From Cytobacillus citreus (GTDB lineage: Bacteria; Bacillota; Bacilli; Bacillales; Cytobacillaceae): a DNA stretch of 64,000 nucleotides. The stretch lies in the NCBI RefSeq assembly GCF_018343665.1, contig NZ_JAGYPM010000001.1, positions 531,239 through 595,238 on the forward strand, in the 5' to 3' direction. The first letter of the stretch is position 1, and each line of letters opens with the position of its first letter. A program made the translations under genes and the position numbers. This document shows positions 31,293 through 42,259 of the stretch, piece after piece. Under the pieces are notes generated by a model. It did no database searches, was not told where the DNA came from, and worked only from the letters and a program-made list of their open reading frames with translations.

Positions 31293-33005
31293 TTATTTGT
31301 TTTTCAATGCCAGAACGGTTTCTTCATCAGGTGTCACATATACTGTTTGCTGATTATCATAAATAACGAAGCCTGGCTTTGCACCGCTAGGTTTTTTCAC
31401 ATGCCTGATTTGCGTGAAGTCGACAGGTACGGAGCTAGAATTACGAGCCTTACTGAAATATGCAGCAAGAGACGCCGCTTCTAATATCGTATCTTCAGAT
31501 GGATTCTTGCTGCGAATGACGACATGGGATCCTGGAATATCCTTTGTATGAAGCCAAATTTCATCTCTGCCTGCAAGCTTATTTGTTAAGTAATCATTTT
31601 GTTTATTATTTTTGCCGACAATAATTTCGACTCCATCTGAAGAAGTATAATGATCAAGAGATGGCTTCGTGTTTTGAGTCTTTTTATTTTTGCGCTTTTG
31701 TTTTTCTCTTATATATCCGCCTTCGATTAGTTCCTCTCGAATTTCTTCAATATCCTTAGGTGAAGCCGTTTCAACCTGTTGAAGCAAGGTTTCGAAATAG
31801 GAAAGCTCTTCCTTAGCTAATTCTATTTGTTCTTTTACTATATCAATTGCGTTTTTAGCTTTTTGATATTTAATAAAATATCTTTGAGCATTCTCAGATG
31901 GTGTTTTTTGCGGCTCCAATGAGATGGAAATTGTTGCTCCATTTTCATCATAATAATTGACAACTTCTATTTCCTTCATTCCTTTTTGAATGGCATAGAT
32001 GTTTGCAGTAATAAGCTCTCCGTAAAGCTGATGGATGTCTGCGTTCTCAGCTTCCTTTAAAGTGGTGTAGAGTTTGTTAATTTTCTTTTCATTTTTCTCT
32101 TTTTCATTAATAATAAATCGTTCGAGATCATTCGCTTGCTGCTTGACACGATCCCGTTCAGCTTTACCAAAATAAAAACGGTCCAGCATTTCACTTAGGG
32201 ATTGGAATTCTCTAGACTCTCCTTGTAAATGCTCTAATGGGAAAAGATAAAAACTTTCTTTCATCCCATTCATAGTAATAGCCGGCTTTTTTTGATGATG
32301 ATGAACTTCTTGGATTAAAGATAAGAAGGTTTTAGGAATAGTAGACCGATTAGCCAAGCCTGCATGAAAAAGCACTTCTTTTGCAAAAAGTGGAGATATT
32401 CCCGCAAATGCAGTGACTAGCTGTTTATCAATCTTACCGCTATTAAAATCAATTCGTCTTAATACTTCGGATTCATTTGCTTCAAACGGATTAAATTTGT
32501 CCTGCTTAGGTGGCAGAATATACTCCTGACCTGGCAATAGGGCTCGGTGGCTATTTACTGCGAATGAAACATGTTTAATACTATCAAGAATCATATTTCT
32601 CGATTTATCCACTAAAGTAATATTGCTGTGACGGCCCATTATTTCCACAATTAATTGTTTGTAGGAAGTATCGCCAATTTCATTCCTTCCTTTTACCTCG
32701 AAAATAATAATTCTGTCTAAATCAACTTGATGAATGTCTTCAAGGAAAAATCCTTCCAAATGTTTTCTTAATAACATGCAAAACATTGGCGGTTCTGAAG
32801 GGTTATCGTGAGATTCATTGGTTAGCTGTACTCTTGCATAGCTAGGGTGTGCCGAAAGCAGAAGCTTATGATTCTTTCCGTTTGCTCTTACAATTATAAT
32901 TATTTCGTTTTTAAAAGGCTGATGGATTTTATTAATTCTCCCACCTTTTAACTCTCGGGCAAGCTCTTTTGTCATAGCCCTTGAAAATAAACCATCAAAT
33001 GACAT
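31293..33005 (-). CDS. rqcH: ribosome-associated quality control protein RqcH (NFACT family)
   Basis: 570 residues, the same length as the B. subtilis protein, from the ATG at 33005. An ATG three codons upstream overlaps the AAGGA binding site. Order: NFACT-N domain with the Asp97-Arg98 pair (LDRIIIF) needed for tRNA recruitment, helix-hairpin-helix and coiled-coil middle (about 180-430), then the NFACT-R domain ([27 protein letters not shown]). RqcH binds stalled 50S-peptidyl-tRNA and adds C-terminal alanine tails for degradation. Older annotation calls this fibronectin-binding protein YloA. Confidence 0.95.
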   Translation of the reverse strand: MSFDGLFSRAMTKELARELKGGRINKIHQPFKNEIIIIVRANGKNHKLLLSAHPSYARVQLTNESHDNPSEPPMFCMLLRKHLEGFFLEDIHQVDLDRIIIFEVKGRNEIGDTSYKQLIVEIMGRHSNITLVDKSRNMILDSIKHVSFAVNSHRALLPGQEYILPPKQDKFNPFEANESEVLRRIDFNSGKIDKQLVTAFAGISPLFAKEVLFHAGLANRSTIPKTFLSLIQEVHHHQKKPAITMNGMKESFYLFPLEHLQGESREFQSLSEMLDRFYFGKAERDRVKQQANDLERFIINEKEKNEKKINKLYTTLKEAENADIHQLYGELITANIYAIQKGMKEIEVVNYYDENGATISISLEPQKTPSENAQRYFIKYQKAKNAIDIVKEQIELAKEELSYFETLLQQVETASPKDIEEIREELIEGGYIREKQKRKNKKTQNTKPSLDHYTSSDGVEIIVGKNNKQNDYLTNKLAGRDEIWLHTKDIPGSHVVIRSKNPSEDTILEAASLAAYFSKARNSSSVPVDFTQIRHVKKPSGAKPGFVIYDNQQTVYVTPDEETVLALKNK

Positions 33006-33030
33006 ATGGAACATCCTTTTCTGTTTGCTT

Positions 33031-33156
33031 TTCTATTATCCAGCACAGAGTGCCATCGGCTCTCTGGTCTAAAACAATCCGTCAAGAAGGTAAGTAGCAA
33101 TTTTCCTGCCGGCTTTTCTTATGCTTGTCGCCGAAAGCTAAGCACTCTTTCCTTTT
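33031..33156. repeat. intergenic repeat family B, degenerate copy
   Basis: The right half (AATCCGTCAAGAAGG at 33076-33090 and CTTATGCTTGTCGCCG at 33118-33133) matches copies at 38284-38400 and 56436-56740. The outer helix is kept with different bases: GAGTGC (33048-33053) with GCACTC (33142-33147), plus CGGC (33057-33060) with GCCG (33130-33133). It lies in the gap between divergent rqcH and yloB. Confidence 0.65.
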
Positions 33157-33266
33157 CTAATAATAATAGCATTTTTTTGGACAAGGATGAATAAGCTTTC
33201 TTTAGATGAATAGTGATGCTAGTTAGGAGCCGCAGCTGGACAATAAGGAGGAAGTGTGATGTTTGG

Positions 33267-35945
33267 ATGAAATTTCATGAAATGAATGAAGCAGAGGTTG
33301 AGCAGGTTCTTAATACAGATTCAAAGGCCGGTTTAACGACAGATGAAGTAAACAAACGGAGAAAAAAATATGGCTATAATGAACTTGAAGAGGGTGAGAA
33401 GCAATCCGCCTTACTTTTGTTTTTTAGTCAATTTAAGGATTTCATGGTCCTTGTATTACTAGCTGCAACTCTCATTTCAGGTTTACTTGGAGAATACATC
33501 GATGCTATTGCCATAATAGCTATCGTCATTATTAATGGATTACTAGGATTTTTTCAAGAGAGGAAAGCGGAGAAATCCTTAGCGGCATTAAATGAATTAT
33601 CTTCACCTCAAGTCAATGTATTAAGGGATGGGGAATGGATGAAAACCCCATCTAAAGAAGTAGTTGTTGGAGATATTATAAAGTTTACTAGTGGGGACAG
33701 GATAGGTGCAGATGTAAGAATAATAGAATCAAATAGTCTAGAAGTTGAAGAATCTGCTCTTACAGGTGAATCATTGCCTGTTTCAAAGACAACTTCTTTG
33801 ATAAGATCAGCTAATATCGGGATTGGCGATTTGGAAAACATGGCCTTTATGGGTACATTGGTCACAAGAGGAAGTGGGGTAGGTGTTGTTGTCGCAATAG
33901 GTATGAAGACAGCGATGGGACAAATTGCTGATTTACTGCAAAAAGCGGAAACAATGACAACTCCGTTACAGCGAAGGCTGGAACAGCTTGGAAAAATACT
34001 TATAACAGTTGCATTACTTTTAACTATATTAGTAGTAGTCGTTGGAGTATTGCAAGGGCATGATCTATATACAATGTTTCTTGCCGGAGTTTCTTTAGCT
34101 GTTGCGGCTATACCTGAAGGATTGCCTGCGATCGTTACAGTGGCTTTATCACTTGGCGTACAAAGAATGATCAAGCAGAAAGCAATTGTAAGGAAGCTGC
34201 CAGCTGTTGAAACTCTTGGGTGTGCTTCTGTCATTTGCTCTGATAAAACTGGAACAATGACGCAAAACAAAATGACTGTTACACATCTCTGGAGTGGTGG
34301 TAAAGAGTGGCTTGTTGACGGGGTGGGTTATGAACCCCGTGGGAATTTTTTTCGAAATGAGTATCAAGTTGAGTTGAAAAATGAAAAGCCGCTTCAGCAA
34401 TTATTGATGTTTGGTATGCTCTGTAATCATGCAGAGATTAAACAAAAAGATAATGAATATTTCATAGATGGTGATCCAACTGAAGGAGCATTACTAGTTG
34501 CTGCTATGAAAGCAGGATATAATCGAAGTGCTCTATTAAGCCAATACCAAATTATTAAGGAATTCCCATTCGATTCTATTAGAAAAATGATGAGCATTGT
34601 AGTAAAAGACAAGCATGGGAAACAATTTGTTGTTACAAAAGGGGCACCCGATGTACTGGCCGGAGTTTGTGGAAACATACTTTGGGATGAAAAGCGTCAG
34701 TATATGTCTAGTGAAATAGCCAGTAAAATACTATCAGCAATTGAAGGGTTAGCCTCTCAGGCTTTAAGGACAATTGCCATTGGATTTAAAGAAATACCAG
34801 CAAACACAATTATCCTACATGAAAAAGAAGCAGAGAAGGATCTTACCTTTATTGGTCTACAAGGGATGATTGACCCTCCGCGTCCTGAAGTGAAGGTTGC
34901 CGTGCAGGAGTGTAAGGAAGCAGGAATAAAAACAATTATGATTACTGGAGATCATGTTATTACTGCAAAAGCGATTGCAAAGCAGTTGGGGATATTAACG
35001 AATACTTCTAAAGTTTTGGATGGCAAGGCACTTTCTGAAATGACAATAGATGAGCTTGAAAAAGTGGTGGATGGTGTGTCTGTATTTGCTCGTGTATCTC
35101 CAGAACACAAATTAAAAATTGTCAAAGCTTTGCAGAACAAAGGTCATATTGTAGCGATGACTGGGGATGGAGTAAATGATGCACCAGCCATTAAAGCAGC
35201 AGATATTGGTGTAGCGATGGGGATTACGGGAACAGATGTAGCGAAAGAAGCTTCAGCACTTGTTCTTCTTGACGATAATTTTGCAACCATTAAAGCAGCG
35301 ATAAAAGAAGGAAGAAATATTTACGAGAATATTAGGAAATTTATAAGATATTTGCTCGCTTCCAATGTTGGCGAAATACTTGTTATGTTATTTGCCATGC
35401 TGCTTGGTTATCCACTTCCATTAATCCCAATTCAAATACTATGGGTGAATTTGGTGACCGATGGATTGCCTGCGATGGCATTAGGGCTAGATCAGCCTGA
35501 AGATGATGTAATGAAACGAAAACCAAGAAATCCAAGAGAAGGCGTCTTTGCAAGGGGGCTTGGATGGAAGGTAGTCTCACGTGGTTTTTTAATCGGTATT
35601 GTTACTTTAATTGCATTCATTATTGTCTATAAAGCAAATCCAGATAATCTTAAGTATGCACAAACTATTGCTTTTTCAACTTTAGTGCTAGCACAGCTTA
35701 TTCATGTATTTGATTGCCGAAGTGAGAAATCCGTATTTGCCAGAAATCCATTTGGGAATAAGTATTTAGTTTGGGCGGTCATTTCATCATTGCTGTTATT
35801 ATTCATTGTTATTTATTATCCGCCTCTTCAACCGATCTTCCATACAGTACCAGTAGAATTAAAAGACTGGTTTATGATTTCTGGACTAGCAGCAGTGCCA
35901 ACTTTTTTACTAGCTGGATCATTTTTGGCAAGAAAAAGAAAGTAA
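33267..35945 (+). CDS. yloB: P-type Ca2+-transporting ATPase (SERCA-like, YloB)
   Basis: 892 residues from the ATG at 33267 (MKFHEMNEAE), where homology starts. P-type signatures: TGES in the actuator domain, the phosphorylated Asp in CSDKTGTMTQNKMTV, MITGDH, and TGDGVNDAPAIKAAD. About ten membrane segments are present, with PEGLPAIVT in the fourth. It is expected to export Ca2+ at the expense of ATP; the B. subtilis homologue is associated with sporulation. The ribosome-binding site AAGGAGGA (33245-33252) is 14 bases away and better placed for a tiny overlapping frame (see findings). Confidence 0.94.
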   Translation: MKFHEMNEAEVEQVLNTDSKAGLTTDEVNKRRKKYGYNELEEGEKQSALLLFFSQFKDFMVLVLLAATLISGLLGEYIDAIAIIAIVIINGLLGFFQERKAEKSLAALNELSSPQVNVLRDGEWMKTPSKEVVVGDIIKFTSGDRIGADVRIIESNSLEVEESALTGESLPVSKTTSLIRSANIGIGDLENMAFMGTLVTRGSGVGVVVAIGMKTAMGQIADLLQKAETMTTPLQRRLEQLGKILITVALLLTILVVVVGVLQGHDLYTMFLAGVSLAVAAIPEGLPAIVTVALSLGVQRMIKQKAIVRKLPAVETLGCASVICSDKTGTMTQNKMTVTHLWSGGKEWLVDGVGYEPRGNFFRNEYQVELKNEKPLQQLLMFGMLCNHAEIKQKDNEYFIDGDPTEGALLVAAMKAGYNRSALLSQYQIIKEFPFDSIRKMMSIVVKDKHGKQFVVTKGAPDVLAGVCGNILWDEKRQYMSSEIASKILSAIEGLASQALRTIAIGFKEIPANTIILHEKEAEKDLTFIGLQGMIDPPRPEVKVAVQECKEAGIKTIMITGDHVITAKAIAKQLGILTNTSKVLDGKALSEMTIDELEKVVDGVSVFARVSPEHKLKIVKALQNKGHIVAMTGDGVNDAPAIKAADIGVAMGITGTDVAKEASALVLLDDNFATIKAAIKEGRNIYENIRKFIRYLLASNVGEILVMLFAMLLGYPLPLIPIQILWVNLVTDGLPAMALGLDQPEDDVMKRKPRNPREGVFARGLGWKVVSRGFLIGIVTLIAFIIVYKANPDNLKYAQTIAFSTLVLAQLIHVFDCRSEKSVFARNPFGNKYLVWAVISSLLLLFIVIYYPPLQPIFHTVPVELKDWFMISGLAAVPTFLLAGSFLARKRK

Positions 35946-35960
35946 AGTATGTTATAATCC

Positions 35961-35993
35961 AAAAGGTAATAGAGAGGATCTCTATTACCTTTT
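35961..35993 (+). terminator. terminator after yloB
   Basis: A perfect 15-bp inverted repeat (35961-35975 with 35979-35993) has a three-base GGA loop and a T-rich right flank. It may work in both directions. Confidence 0.75.
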
Positions 35994-36128
35994 CTAATGC
36001 TTTTCAATATTAAAGCTTAGTGATAAATTTTTTTAATACATTTCCCACCAATTATGATAAAATACGAACTAATTGCTTTAGTTAATATTAATTAGTTTAG
36101 TCAACCTTATAGGCAGGACGTGTTTAAA

Positions 36129-37001
36129 ATGGTTGTTAGTATGACTGGCTTTGGTAGAAGCAATAAGAATGAAGGTTCTTTTTCTGCATTAGTTGAAGTA
36201 AAAACGGTAAACCATCGTTTTGCTGAATACCAAATTAGAATGCCTAGACAGCTTCTTTATTTAGAGGATAAGATAAAGAAGCAGTTAAATGCATTTATTC
36301 ATAGAGGCAGAACGGAAGTCTTTATTACGATTGAAGGACAGGGTGTATTAAGCCGAAATGTGCATATAGATTGGGCGCTACTAGATGAGTATTATCAATA
36401 CATAAGGAAAATAAAGGACAGGTATGCAATTGATAAGGAAATATCCATTCGGGATTTAACGAGGGAAGAGCTCATTTATATAGAAGAAAAGGAAGCAGGC
36501 AGTGAAAATCTGGAAAAAATTGTGCTCTCAGCAGTTGATGAGGCTTGTATCCAATTGCGCCAAATGCGAAAAATGGAGGGTGCAGTACTTGAAAAAGATT
36601 TAAGCCATCAATTAAATCAGTTAAAAGAACATGTAATCCTATTAAAGGATTATGCCCCTAATGTCGTACAGCAATATCAGGAAAAATTAGCTAAACGGAT
36701 GACCGATTTAGTAAGTAGCCAATTTGATGAAGGAAGAATTCTTACCGAAGTTGCTATCTTCGCGGATAAGGTAGATATTAACGAAGAACTGACACGCCTT
36801 AATAGTCATATAAAACAATTTACACAAACCTTATTAGTGAACGAGGCGATAGGAAGGAAACTTGACTTTATTCTTCAGGAAATGAACAGGGAGACCAATA
36901 CAATAGGATCAAAAGCAAATGATTATAAGATTGCTTCTGAAGTAGTAGAAATGAAGAGCCTATTGGAAAAAATGAAAGAACAAGTTCAGAATGTTGAATA
37001 G
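36129..37001 (+). CDS. yloC: YicC/YloC family endoribonuclease-like protein
   Basis: 290 residues from the ATG at 36129 (MVVSMTGFGRS, the usual family start). A GTG nine bases upstream has its binding site too close. VKTVNHRFAEYQIRMPR near the N-terminus and EMNRETNTIGSKANDYKI near the C-terminus are the two conserved blocks. YicC-family proteins are linked to RNA decay and stationary phase survival. It precedes remA and gmk, the common arrangement. Confidence 0.92.
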   Translation: MVVSMTGFGRSNKNEGSFSALVEVKTVNHRFAEYQIRMPRQLLYLEDKIKKQLNAFIHRGRTEVFITIEGQGVLSRNVHIDWALLDEYYQYIRKIKDRYAIDKEISIRDLTREELIYIEEKEAGSENLEKIVLSAVDEACIQLRQMRKMEGAVLEKDLSHQLNQLKEHVILLKDYAPNVVQQYQEKLAKRMTDLVSSQFDEGRILTEVAIFADKVDINEELTRLNSHIKQFTQTLLVNEAIGRKLDFILQEMNRETNTIGSKANDYKIASEVVEMKSLLEKMKEQVQNVE

Positions 37002-37061
37002 AATTTGTTTAGAATGAGGCTCGCGGGGTCAAAATATATAACTGATGCTTGGAGGAAGCAA

Positions 37062-37325
37062 ATGGCGATCAAATTAATAAATATAGGCTTTGGTAATATT
37101 GTATCGGCAAATCGAATTATTTCTATTGTTAGCCCCGAATCAGCACCAATTAAAAGAATTATTCAAGATGCTCGTGATCGCGGATCTTTAATTGACGCAA
37201 CATTTGGAAGGAGAACGAGAGCTGTTATTGTTATGGATAGTGATCATGTTATCCTTTCTGCCGTACAGCCAGAAACAGTTGCCCACCGCTTAAACGACCG
37301 GGATGAGACTATTGATGAAGGGTAG
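37062..37325 (+). CDS. remA: extracellular matrix regulator RemA
   Basis: 87 residues from the ATG at 37062, preceded by GGAGGAAGC; an in-frame start at 37005 would be unusually long. The protein is almost identical to B. subtilis RemA ([41 protein letters not shown]). RemA is a DNA-binding protein that forms octameric rings and activates biofilm matrix and osmoprotection genes. The arginines in GRRTRAV are part of the DNA-contact surface. Confidence 0.95.
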   Translation: MAIKLINIGFGNIVSANRIISIVSPESAPIKRIIQDARDRGSLIDATFGRRTRAVIVMDSDHVILSAVQPETVAHRLNDRDETIDEG

Positions 37326-37949
<624 letters not shown>

Positions 37950-37952
37950 AAG

Positions 37953-38174
37953 ATGCTTTATCCTTCTATTGATTCATTGATGACAAAAATTGATTCCAAA
38001 TACTCTCTTGTATCCGTTGCTGCAAAGCGTGCACGAAAGCTACAAGTTAATGCAAAGCCACAGCTTGAAAAGTATGTTTCCCATAAAAATGTGGGTAAAG
38101 CTTTAGAGGAGATTCATGCTGATCAGCTTCATTACCGTCTTGCAACTAAGCAAAAGGATGAAGCTTACGAATAA
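37953..38174 (+). CDS. rpoZ: RNA polymerase omega subunit
   Basis: 73 residues. [21 protein letters not shown] and [15 protein letters not shown] match the Firmicute omega subunit, which helps assemble the beta-prime subunit. It starts after CTGGAGGTAG, four bases past the gmk stop, and is followed by a clear terminator. Confidence 0.94.
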   Translation: MLYPSIDSLMTKIDSKYSLVSVAAKRARKLQVNAKPQLEKYVSHKNVGKALEEIHADQLHYRLATKQKDEAYE

Positions 38175-38182
38175 CCTGCAAA

Positions 38183-38220
38183 AATAACAACCTTCATATC
38201 AGGTTGTTATTTTTCTTTTA
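38183..38220 (+). terminator. terminator after rpoZ
   Basis: AATAACAACC (38183-38192) pairs with GGTTGTTATT (38202-38211), followed by TTTCTTTTATT. Confidence 0.85.
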
Positions 38221-38283
38221 TTGTATAGGAAATTATAATTTTCGCTATCTGTTGATAACTTGAGATATAGTTTATCTACGTTC

Positions 38284-38400
38284 AGCTCCAGCGCCTACCT
38301 CCTCGAGGTCACAAGCCAATCCTCCCAGAAAGGTAAAGAACACCTTTCCGTGAGGCTCGTCTTGTGCTTGTCGGAGGTGAGCAAGGCGCTTGCGCATTTG
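38284..38400. repeat. intergenic repeat family B, copy between rpoZ and coaBC
   Basis: Nested helices: GCGCCT/AGGCGC (38291-38296, 38384-38389), CCTCC/GGAGG (38298-38302, 38373-38377), CACAAG/CTTGTG (38310-38315, 38361-38366) and GAAAGGT/ACCTTTC (38328-38334, 38342-38348). Other copies have different bases at these places but keep the pairing. It occupies much of the 337-base gap; the rest holds the rpoZ terminator and the coaBC ribosome-binding site. Confidence 0.85.
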
Positions 38401-38511
38401 TTCTTTAAAACTATTAGGTCCAAAGTATTCAAATTTTTTCTTTTAGGATGAAAAAAAATGGTTCTTCTTGCATAATAAAGATAGAATTTGTAGGTGGATG
38501 GAGGTCCAAAA

Positions 38512-39720
38512 ATGCTGCACGGAAAAAAAATTCTATTATGTGTGACTGGAGGCATTGCTGTTTATAAAGCAGCTGCTTTAACTAGTAAGCTTACTCAGGC
38601 AGGTGCAGATGTGAAAGTTATATTAAGTGAATCCGCTGAGAAGTTTGTTGCACCGTTAACATTTCAGTCATTATCAAGAAATGATGTCTATACAGATACA
38701 TTTGATGAAAAAGATTCAAAGGTGATTGCTCATATTGATCTCGCAGATTGGGCTGATTTAATTTTAGTGGCTCCGGCAACTGCCAATGTGATCGGAAAGC
38801 TGGCAAACGGCATTGCCGATAATATGATCTCAACTACACTCTTAGCTGCCACTGCACCAGTGTGGATAGCACCAGCAATGAATGTTCATATGTACAGTCA
38901 TCCTGCTGTTCAGAAAAATATTTCGACTTTACATAGCTTCGGTTACCAGTTTATTGAACCTGGTGAGGGCTATCTTGCTTGCGGCTATGTTGGAAAAGGC
39001 AGATTAGAAGAGCCGGAGAAAATCACGGAGAATATAATGAGTTTTTTCCAAACTAGCGAGACAAATTTTTCTGGAAAAAAAATAGTCATAACAGCTGGGC
39101 CCACAAGAGAAAAAATAGATCCAGTAAGATATATTACAAATCATTCCTCAGGAAAAATGGGCTATGCCATTGCAGAGGAAGCAGTCCGAACAGGAGCTGA
39201 GGTTGTGCTAATTTCAGGTCCTGTATCATTACAGGCACCAAAAGGTGTAAGACTAATTAATGTGGAAAGCGCAGAAGAAATGTATCATGCGGTAATGAAG
39301 GAATATACGAATGCTCATGTCGTGATAAAAACGGCTGCTGTCGCTGATTATCGTCCAAAAATAATCCATGAACATAAAGTGAAGAAACAGCCTGGAGAAC
39401 AAGCGTTAGAACTTGAAAGGACTAAGGATATTCTTTATGAGCTTGGAAAAGAGAAGAAAGATCAAATCCTAATTGGCTTTGCAGCGGAGACAGAACATGT
39501 TGCCGAATATGCTCAAATAAAATTAATGAAAAAAAATGCCGATATGATCGTGGCGAATAATGTGAAATCTGATGGAGCAGGTTTTGGAACAGATACAAAT
39601 ATTGTTACGTTAATTAAACGTAATGGTGTATCTATTGAGCTTCCATTAATGTCAAAGAAGGAAGTAGCAGTAAAAATTCTTGAAGAGGCAGCTAATTTAT
39701 TAAGGGATGAGCTCCAATGA
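38512..39720 (+). CDS. coaBC: bifunctional phosphopantothenoylcysteine decarboxylase / phosphopantothenate-cysteine ligase
   Basis: 402 residues from the ATG at 38512, after TGGAGG; an in-frame start at 38494 lacks a site. The N-terminal flavin-dependent CoaC half has VTGGIAVYKA, the PAMN motif (WIAPAMNVHMY) and the Cys flap GYLACGYVGKGRL. The CoaB half (from about residue 185) has ITAGPTREKIDPVRYITNHS and the lysine-rich KKNADMIVANN. It performs two steps of coenzyme A synthesis. It overlaps priA by four bases. Confidence 0.96.
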   Translation: MLHGKKILLCVTGGIAVYKAAALTSKLTQAGADVKVILSESAEKFVAPLTFQSLSRNDVYTDTFDEKDSKVIAHIDLADWADLILVAPATANVIGKLANGIADNMISTTLLAATAPVWIAPAMNVHMYSHPAVQKNISTLHSFGYQFIEPGEGYLACGYVGKGRLEEPEKITENIMSFFQTSETNFSGKKIVITAGPTREKIDPVRYITNHSSGKMGYAIAEEAVRTGAEVVLISGPVSLQAPKGVRLINVESAEEMYHAVMKEYTNAHVVIKTAAVADYRPKIIHEHKVKKQPGEQALELERTKDILYELGKEKKDQILIGFAAETEHVAEYAQIKLMKKNADMIVANNVKSDGAGFGTDTNIVTLIKRNGVSIELPLMSKKEVAVKILEEAANLLRDELQ

Positions 39721-42131
39721 ACATTGCAAGTATTGTTGTCGATGTTCCAGCAAGACAAATTGATAAACCTTTTGATTACCTAATACCAGATCATTTAATT
39801 GGGGTAATCCAACCTGGTATGAGAGTGATCGTCCCTTTTGGTCCAAGAAAAATACAAGGATTTGTAACTGGATTAAAGGAAACATCTGATTACAAACAAT
39901 TAAAAGCACTAATTGAACCAATGGATTTAACACCTGTGCTAAATAATGAACTATTAGCATTAGGAGACTGGCTTACTGAAACTACTCTCTGCTATAAGAT
40001 TTCTGCCTACCAAGTCATGATTCCACCCGCTCTAAAAGCAAAATATGAAAAAAAGCTTAAATTATCAAGCACGGCAAATCTTGAAGAATTGCCATTTGAT
40101 ATACAATCGATTTTCAATAATCAAGATACTGTTTCTTGGGAGGAAGCTGTAAAACTAAGCAGCTTGTCATTTCTCCAAAAGGAAGCAGCAGAAGGAAATA
40201 TTGAAATCCAATATATAGTGAAAGATAGAGTGAAGAAGAAGAAGCTAAAAGCTATTTATTCCTTGCTAAGTAAAGAGCAATTATCTTTTGAAAAAGAAAA
40301 TTTGCCAGCACATGTCGTAAAACAAAAAAAAGTCATAGACTTCTTTTTACATTCGGATTCACCCGTAGAAATGCGTGAACTTCTATCTGCTTTAGGAGTC
40401 ACCACTTCTGTTATTAAAGGATTAATTCAGAAAAAAATATTAGCTGAAATGGAAATAGAAGTGTACCGAGATCCTTATGAAGACAGAAATTTCACAAGAA
40501 CAGAGCCTTTGCCGCTTACAGAGGATCAAGAAAATTCGATAAGGCCTATTCTAGCTTCTATTGAGGAAAATAAGAATGAAACCTTTTTACTTTACGGTGT
40601 GACTGGGAGCGGCAAGACTGAGGTTTATTTGCAATCCATACAAAAGGTTCTTCAGGATGGGAAGGAAGCGATAGTCCTTGTTCCTGAAATTTCCTTGACT
40701 CCGCAAATGGTTAGAAGATTTAAAGGGAGATTTGGTGATCAAGTTGCGGTACTTCATAGCGGACTTTCAGTTGGAGAAAAATATGATGAATGGAGAAAAA
40801 TTCAAAGACAGGAAGTTAAAGTAGTGGTTGGAGCAAGATCGGCCATTTTTGCTCCATTTCAAAACCTCGGCATCATTATTATCGATGAAGAGCATGAAAC
40901 CAGCTATAAACAAGAAGAAAATCCAAAATATCATGCACGCGATGTCGCGATACAAAGGTCCATAAAGCATAATTGTCCAGTCGTTCTCGGGAGTGCAACT
41001 CCATCACTTGATTCCTATGCAAGAGCACAAAAAGGCGTGTACAAGCTTTTAGCAATGCCAAAAAGGATGAATAACCAATCTCTCCCTGCTGTGGAAATCA
41101 TTGATATGCGAGAAGAGTTGAGAGATGGAAACCGCTCCATGTTTTCTCGGACACTTCTTGAAAAAATAAAGGATAGATTAGAAAAAAAGGAACAAATCGT
41201 CCTATTTTTAAACAAAAGAGGTCATTCGTCATTCGTCATGTGTAGAGACTGCGGCTATGTTGTAAATTGTCATAATTGCGATATATCTCTAACCTATCAT
41301 CGTTTTAATCAGCTTATGAAATGTCATTATTGCGGCTATGAGGCAGCCGCACCGAAACATTGCCCTGAATGTAATAGTGAGCATATTCGATATTTTGGAA
41401 CAGGAACACAAAAGGTAGAAGAAGAGCTTTCGAAAATTTTGCCCGAAGCAAAAGTAATTCGGATGGATGTAGATACGACAAGTCGAAAAGGTTCTCATGA
41501 AAAACTTTTAGATCAATTTCAGGAAGGACAAGCGGATATCCTTCTAGGAACACAAATGATTGCGAAAGGTCTTGATTTTCCAAATATTACATTAGTAGGA
41601 GTACTGTCTGCGGACACTATGCTTCATCTGCCTGACTTTCGTTCTTCAGAGAAAACCTTCCAATTACTAACACAAGTCAGTGGACGTGCTGGGAGACACG
41701 AACTTGAAGGGGAGGTAGTTATCCAAACCTATACTCCCGAACATTATAGTGTTGAGTTAGCTGGAGAGCAAGATTACCGCAAGTTTTATGCACAAGAAAT
41801 GATCGTAAGAAAAATTCATAAGTACCCGCCCTTTTATTATATTTCTTTAATCACAGTCAGCCACGAAGAATTGTTAAAGGCTGTTTCCGTCACAGAAAAG
41901 ATTACTGCTTATATACAATCCAAGCTTTCAAAGGATTCGATTTGTTTAGGGCCTGTTGCTTCGCCTATTCCTAGGATAAATAATAGATACAGATATCAGT
42001 GCTTGATAAAATACAAACGGGAACCTGAGCTTAACAAGTCTTTAAAGAAGATGCTTGATAACTATCAGCAAGAAATAATTTCCGGCGGACTTCAAATTTC
42101 TGTAGATGTGAATCCCTTTATTCTTATGTAG
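39717..42131 (+). CDS. priA: primosomal replication restart helicase PriA
   Basis: 804 residues (B. subtilis 805). A 3'-DNA-binding domain (about 1-105) is followed by winged-helix and helicase domains. Walker A is LYGVTGSGKTEVYL, and the DEAH-type box reads IIDEEHETSYKQEE. Eight zinc-binding cysteines sit between the helicase lobes (CRDCGYVVNCHNC, CHYCGY, CPEC). LLTQVSGRAGR is helicase motif VI. It reloads the replisome at collapsed forks. The ATG overlaps the coaBC stop. Confidence 0.97.
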   Translation: MNIASIVVDVPARQIDKPFDYLIPDHLIGVIQPGMRVIVPFGPRKIQGFVTGLKETSDYKQLKALIEPMDLTPVLNNELLALGDWLTETTLCYKISAYQVMIPPALKAKYEKKLKLSSTANLEELPFDIQSIFNNQDTVSWEEAVKLSSLSFLQKEAAEGNIEIQYIVKDRVKKKKLKAIYSLLSKEQLSFEKENLPAHVVKQKKVIDFFLHSDSPVEMRELLSALGVTTSVIKGLIQKKILAEMEIEVYRDPYEDRNFTRTEPLPLTEDQENSIRPILASIEENKNETFLLYGVTGSGKTEVYLQSIQKVLQDGKEAIVLVPEISLTPQMVRRFKGRFGDQVAVLHSGLSVGEKYDEWRKIQRQEVKVVVGARSAIFAPFQNLGIIIIDEEHETSYKQEENPKYHARDVAIQRSIKHNCPVVLGSATPSLDSYARAQKGVYKLLAMPKRMNNQSLPAVEIIDMREELRDGNRSMFSRTLLEKIKDRLEKKEQIVLFLNKRGHSSFVMCRDCGYVVNCHNCDISLTYHRFNQLMKCHYCGYEAAAPKHCPECNSEHIRYFGTGTQKVEEELSKILPEAKVIRMDVDTTSRKGSHEKLLDQFQEGQADILLGTQMIAKGLDFPNITLVGVLSADTMLHLPDFRSSEKTFQLLTQVSGRAGRHELEGEVVIQTYTPEHYSVELAGEQDYRKFYAQEMIVRKIHKYPPFYYISLITVSHEELLKAVSVTEKITAYIQSKLSKDSICLGPVASPIPRINNRYRYQCLIKYKREPELNKSLKKMLDNYQQEIISGGLQISVDVNPFILM

Positions 42132-42259
42132 GGAAAACTCGATGTATTGTTATGAAGAAATAGAAATTGGTTGAAAATAGAAAAAGTGAATCTTCAATCA
42201 GTTGGGGTCCTAGAGCCAGTTATTTTACGATAAATAAAGAAGTCATTGGAGGAAATAGA

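Noticed and set aside
31146..31484. 112-codon plus-strand open frame between pyrE and rqcH
   Set aside because: It covers hairpin element D and its terminator and runs antisense into the conserved rqcH C-terminus; no ribosome-binding site.
38260..38451. 63-codon open frame between rpoZ and coaBC
   Set aside because: It overlaps repeat family B and lacks a ribosome-binding site.
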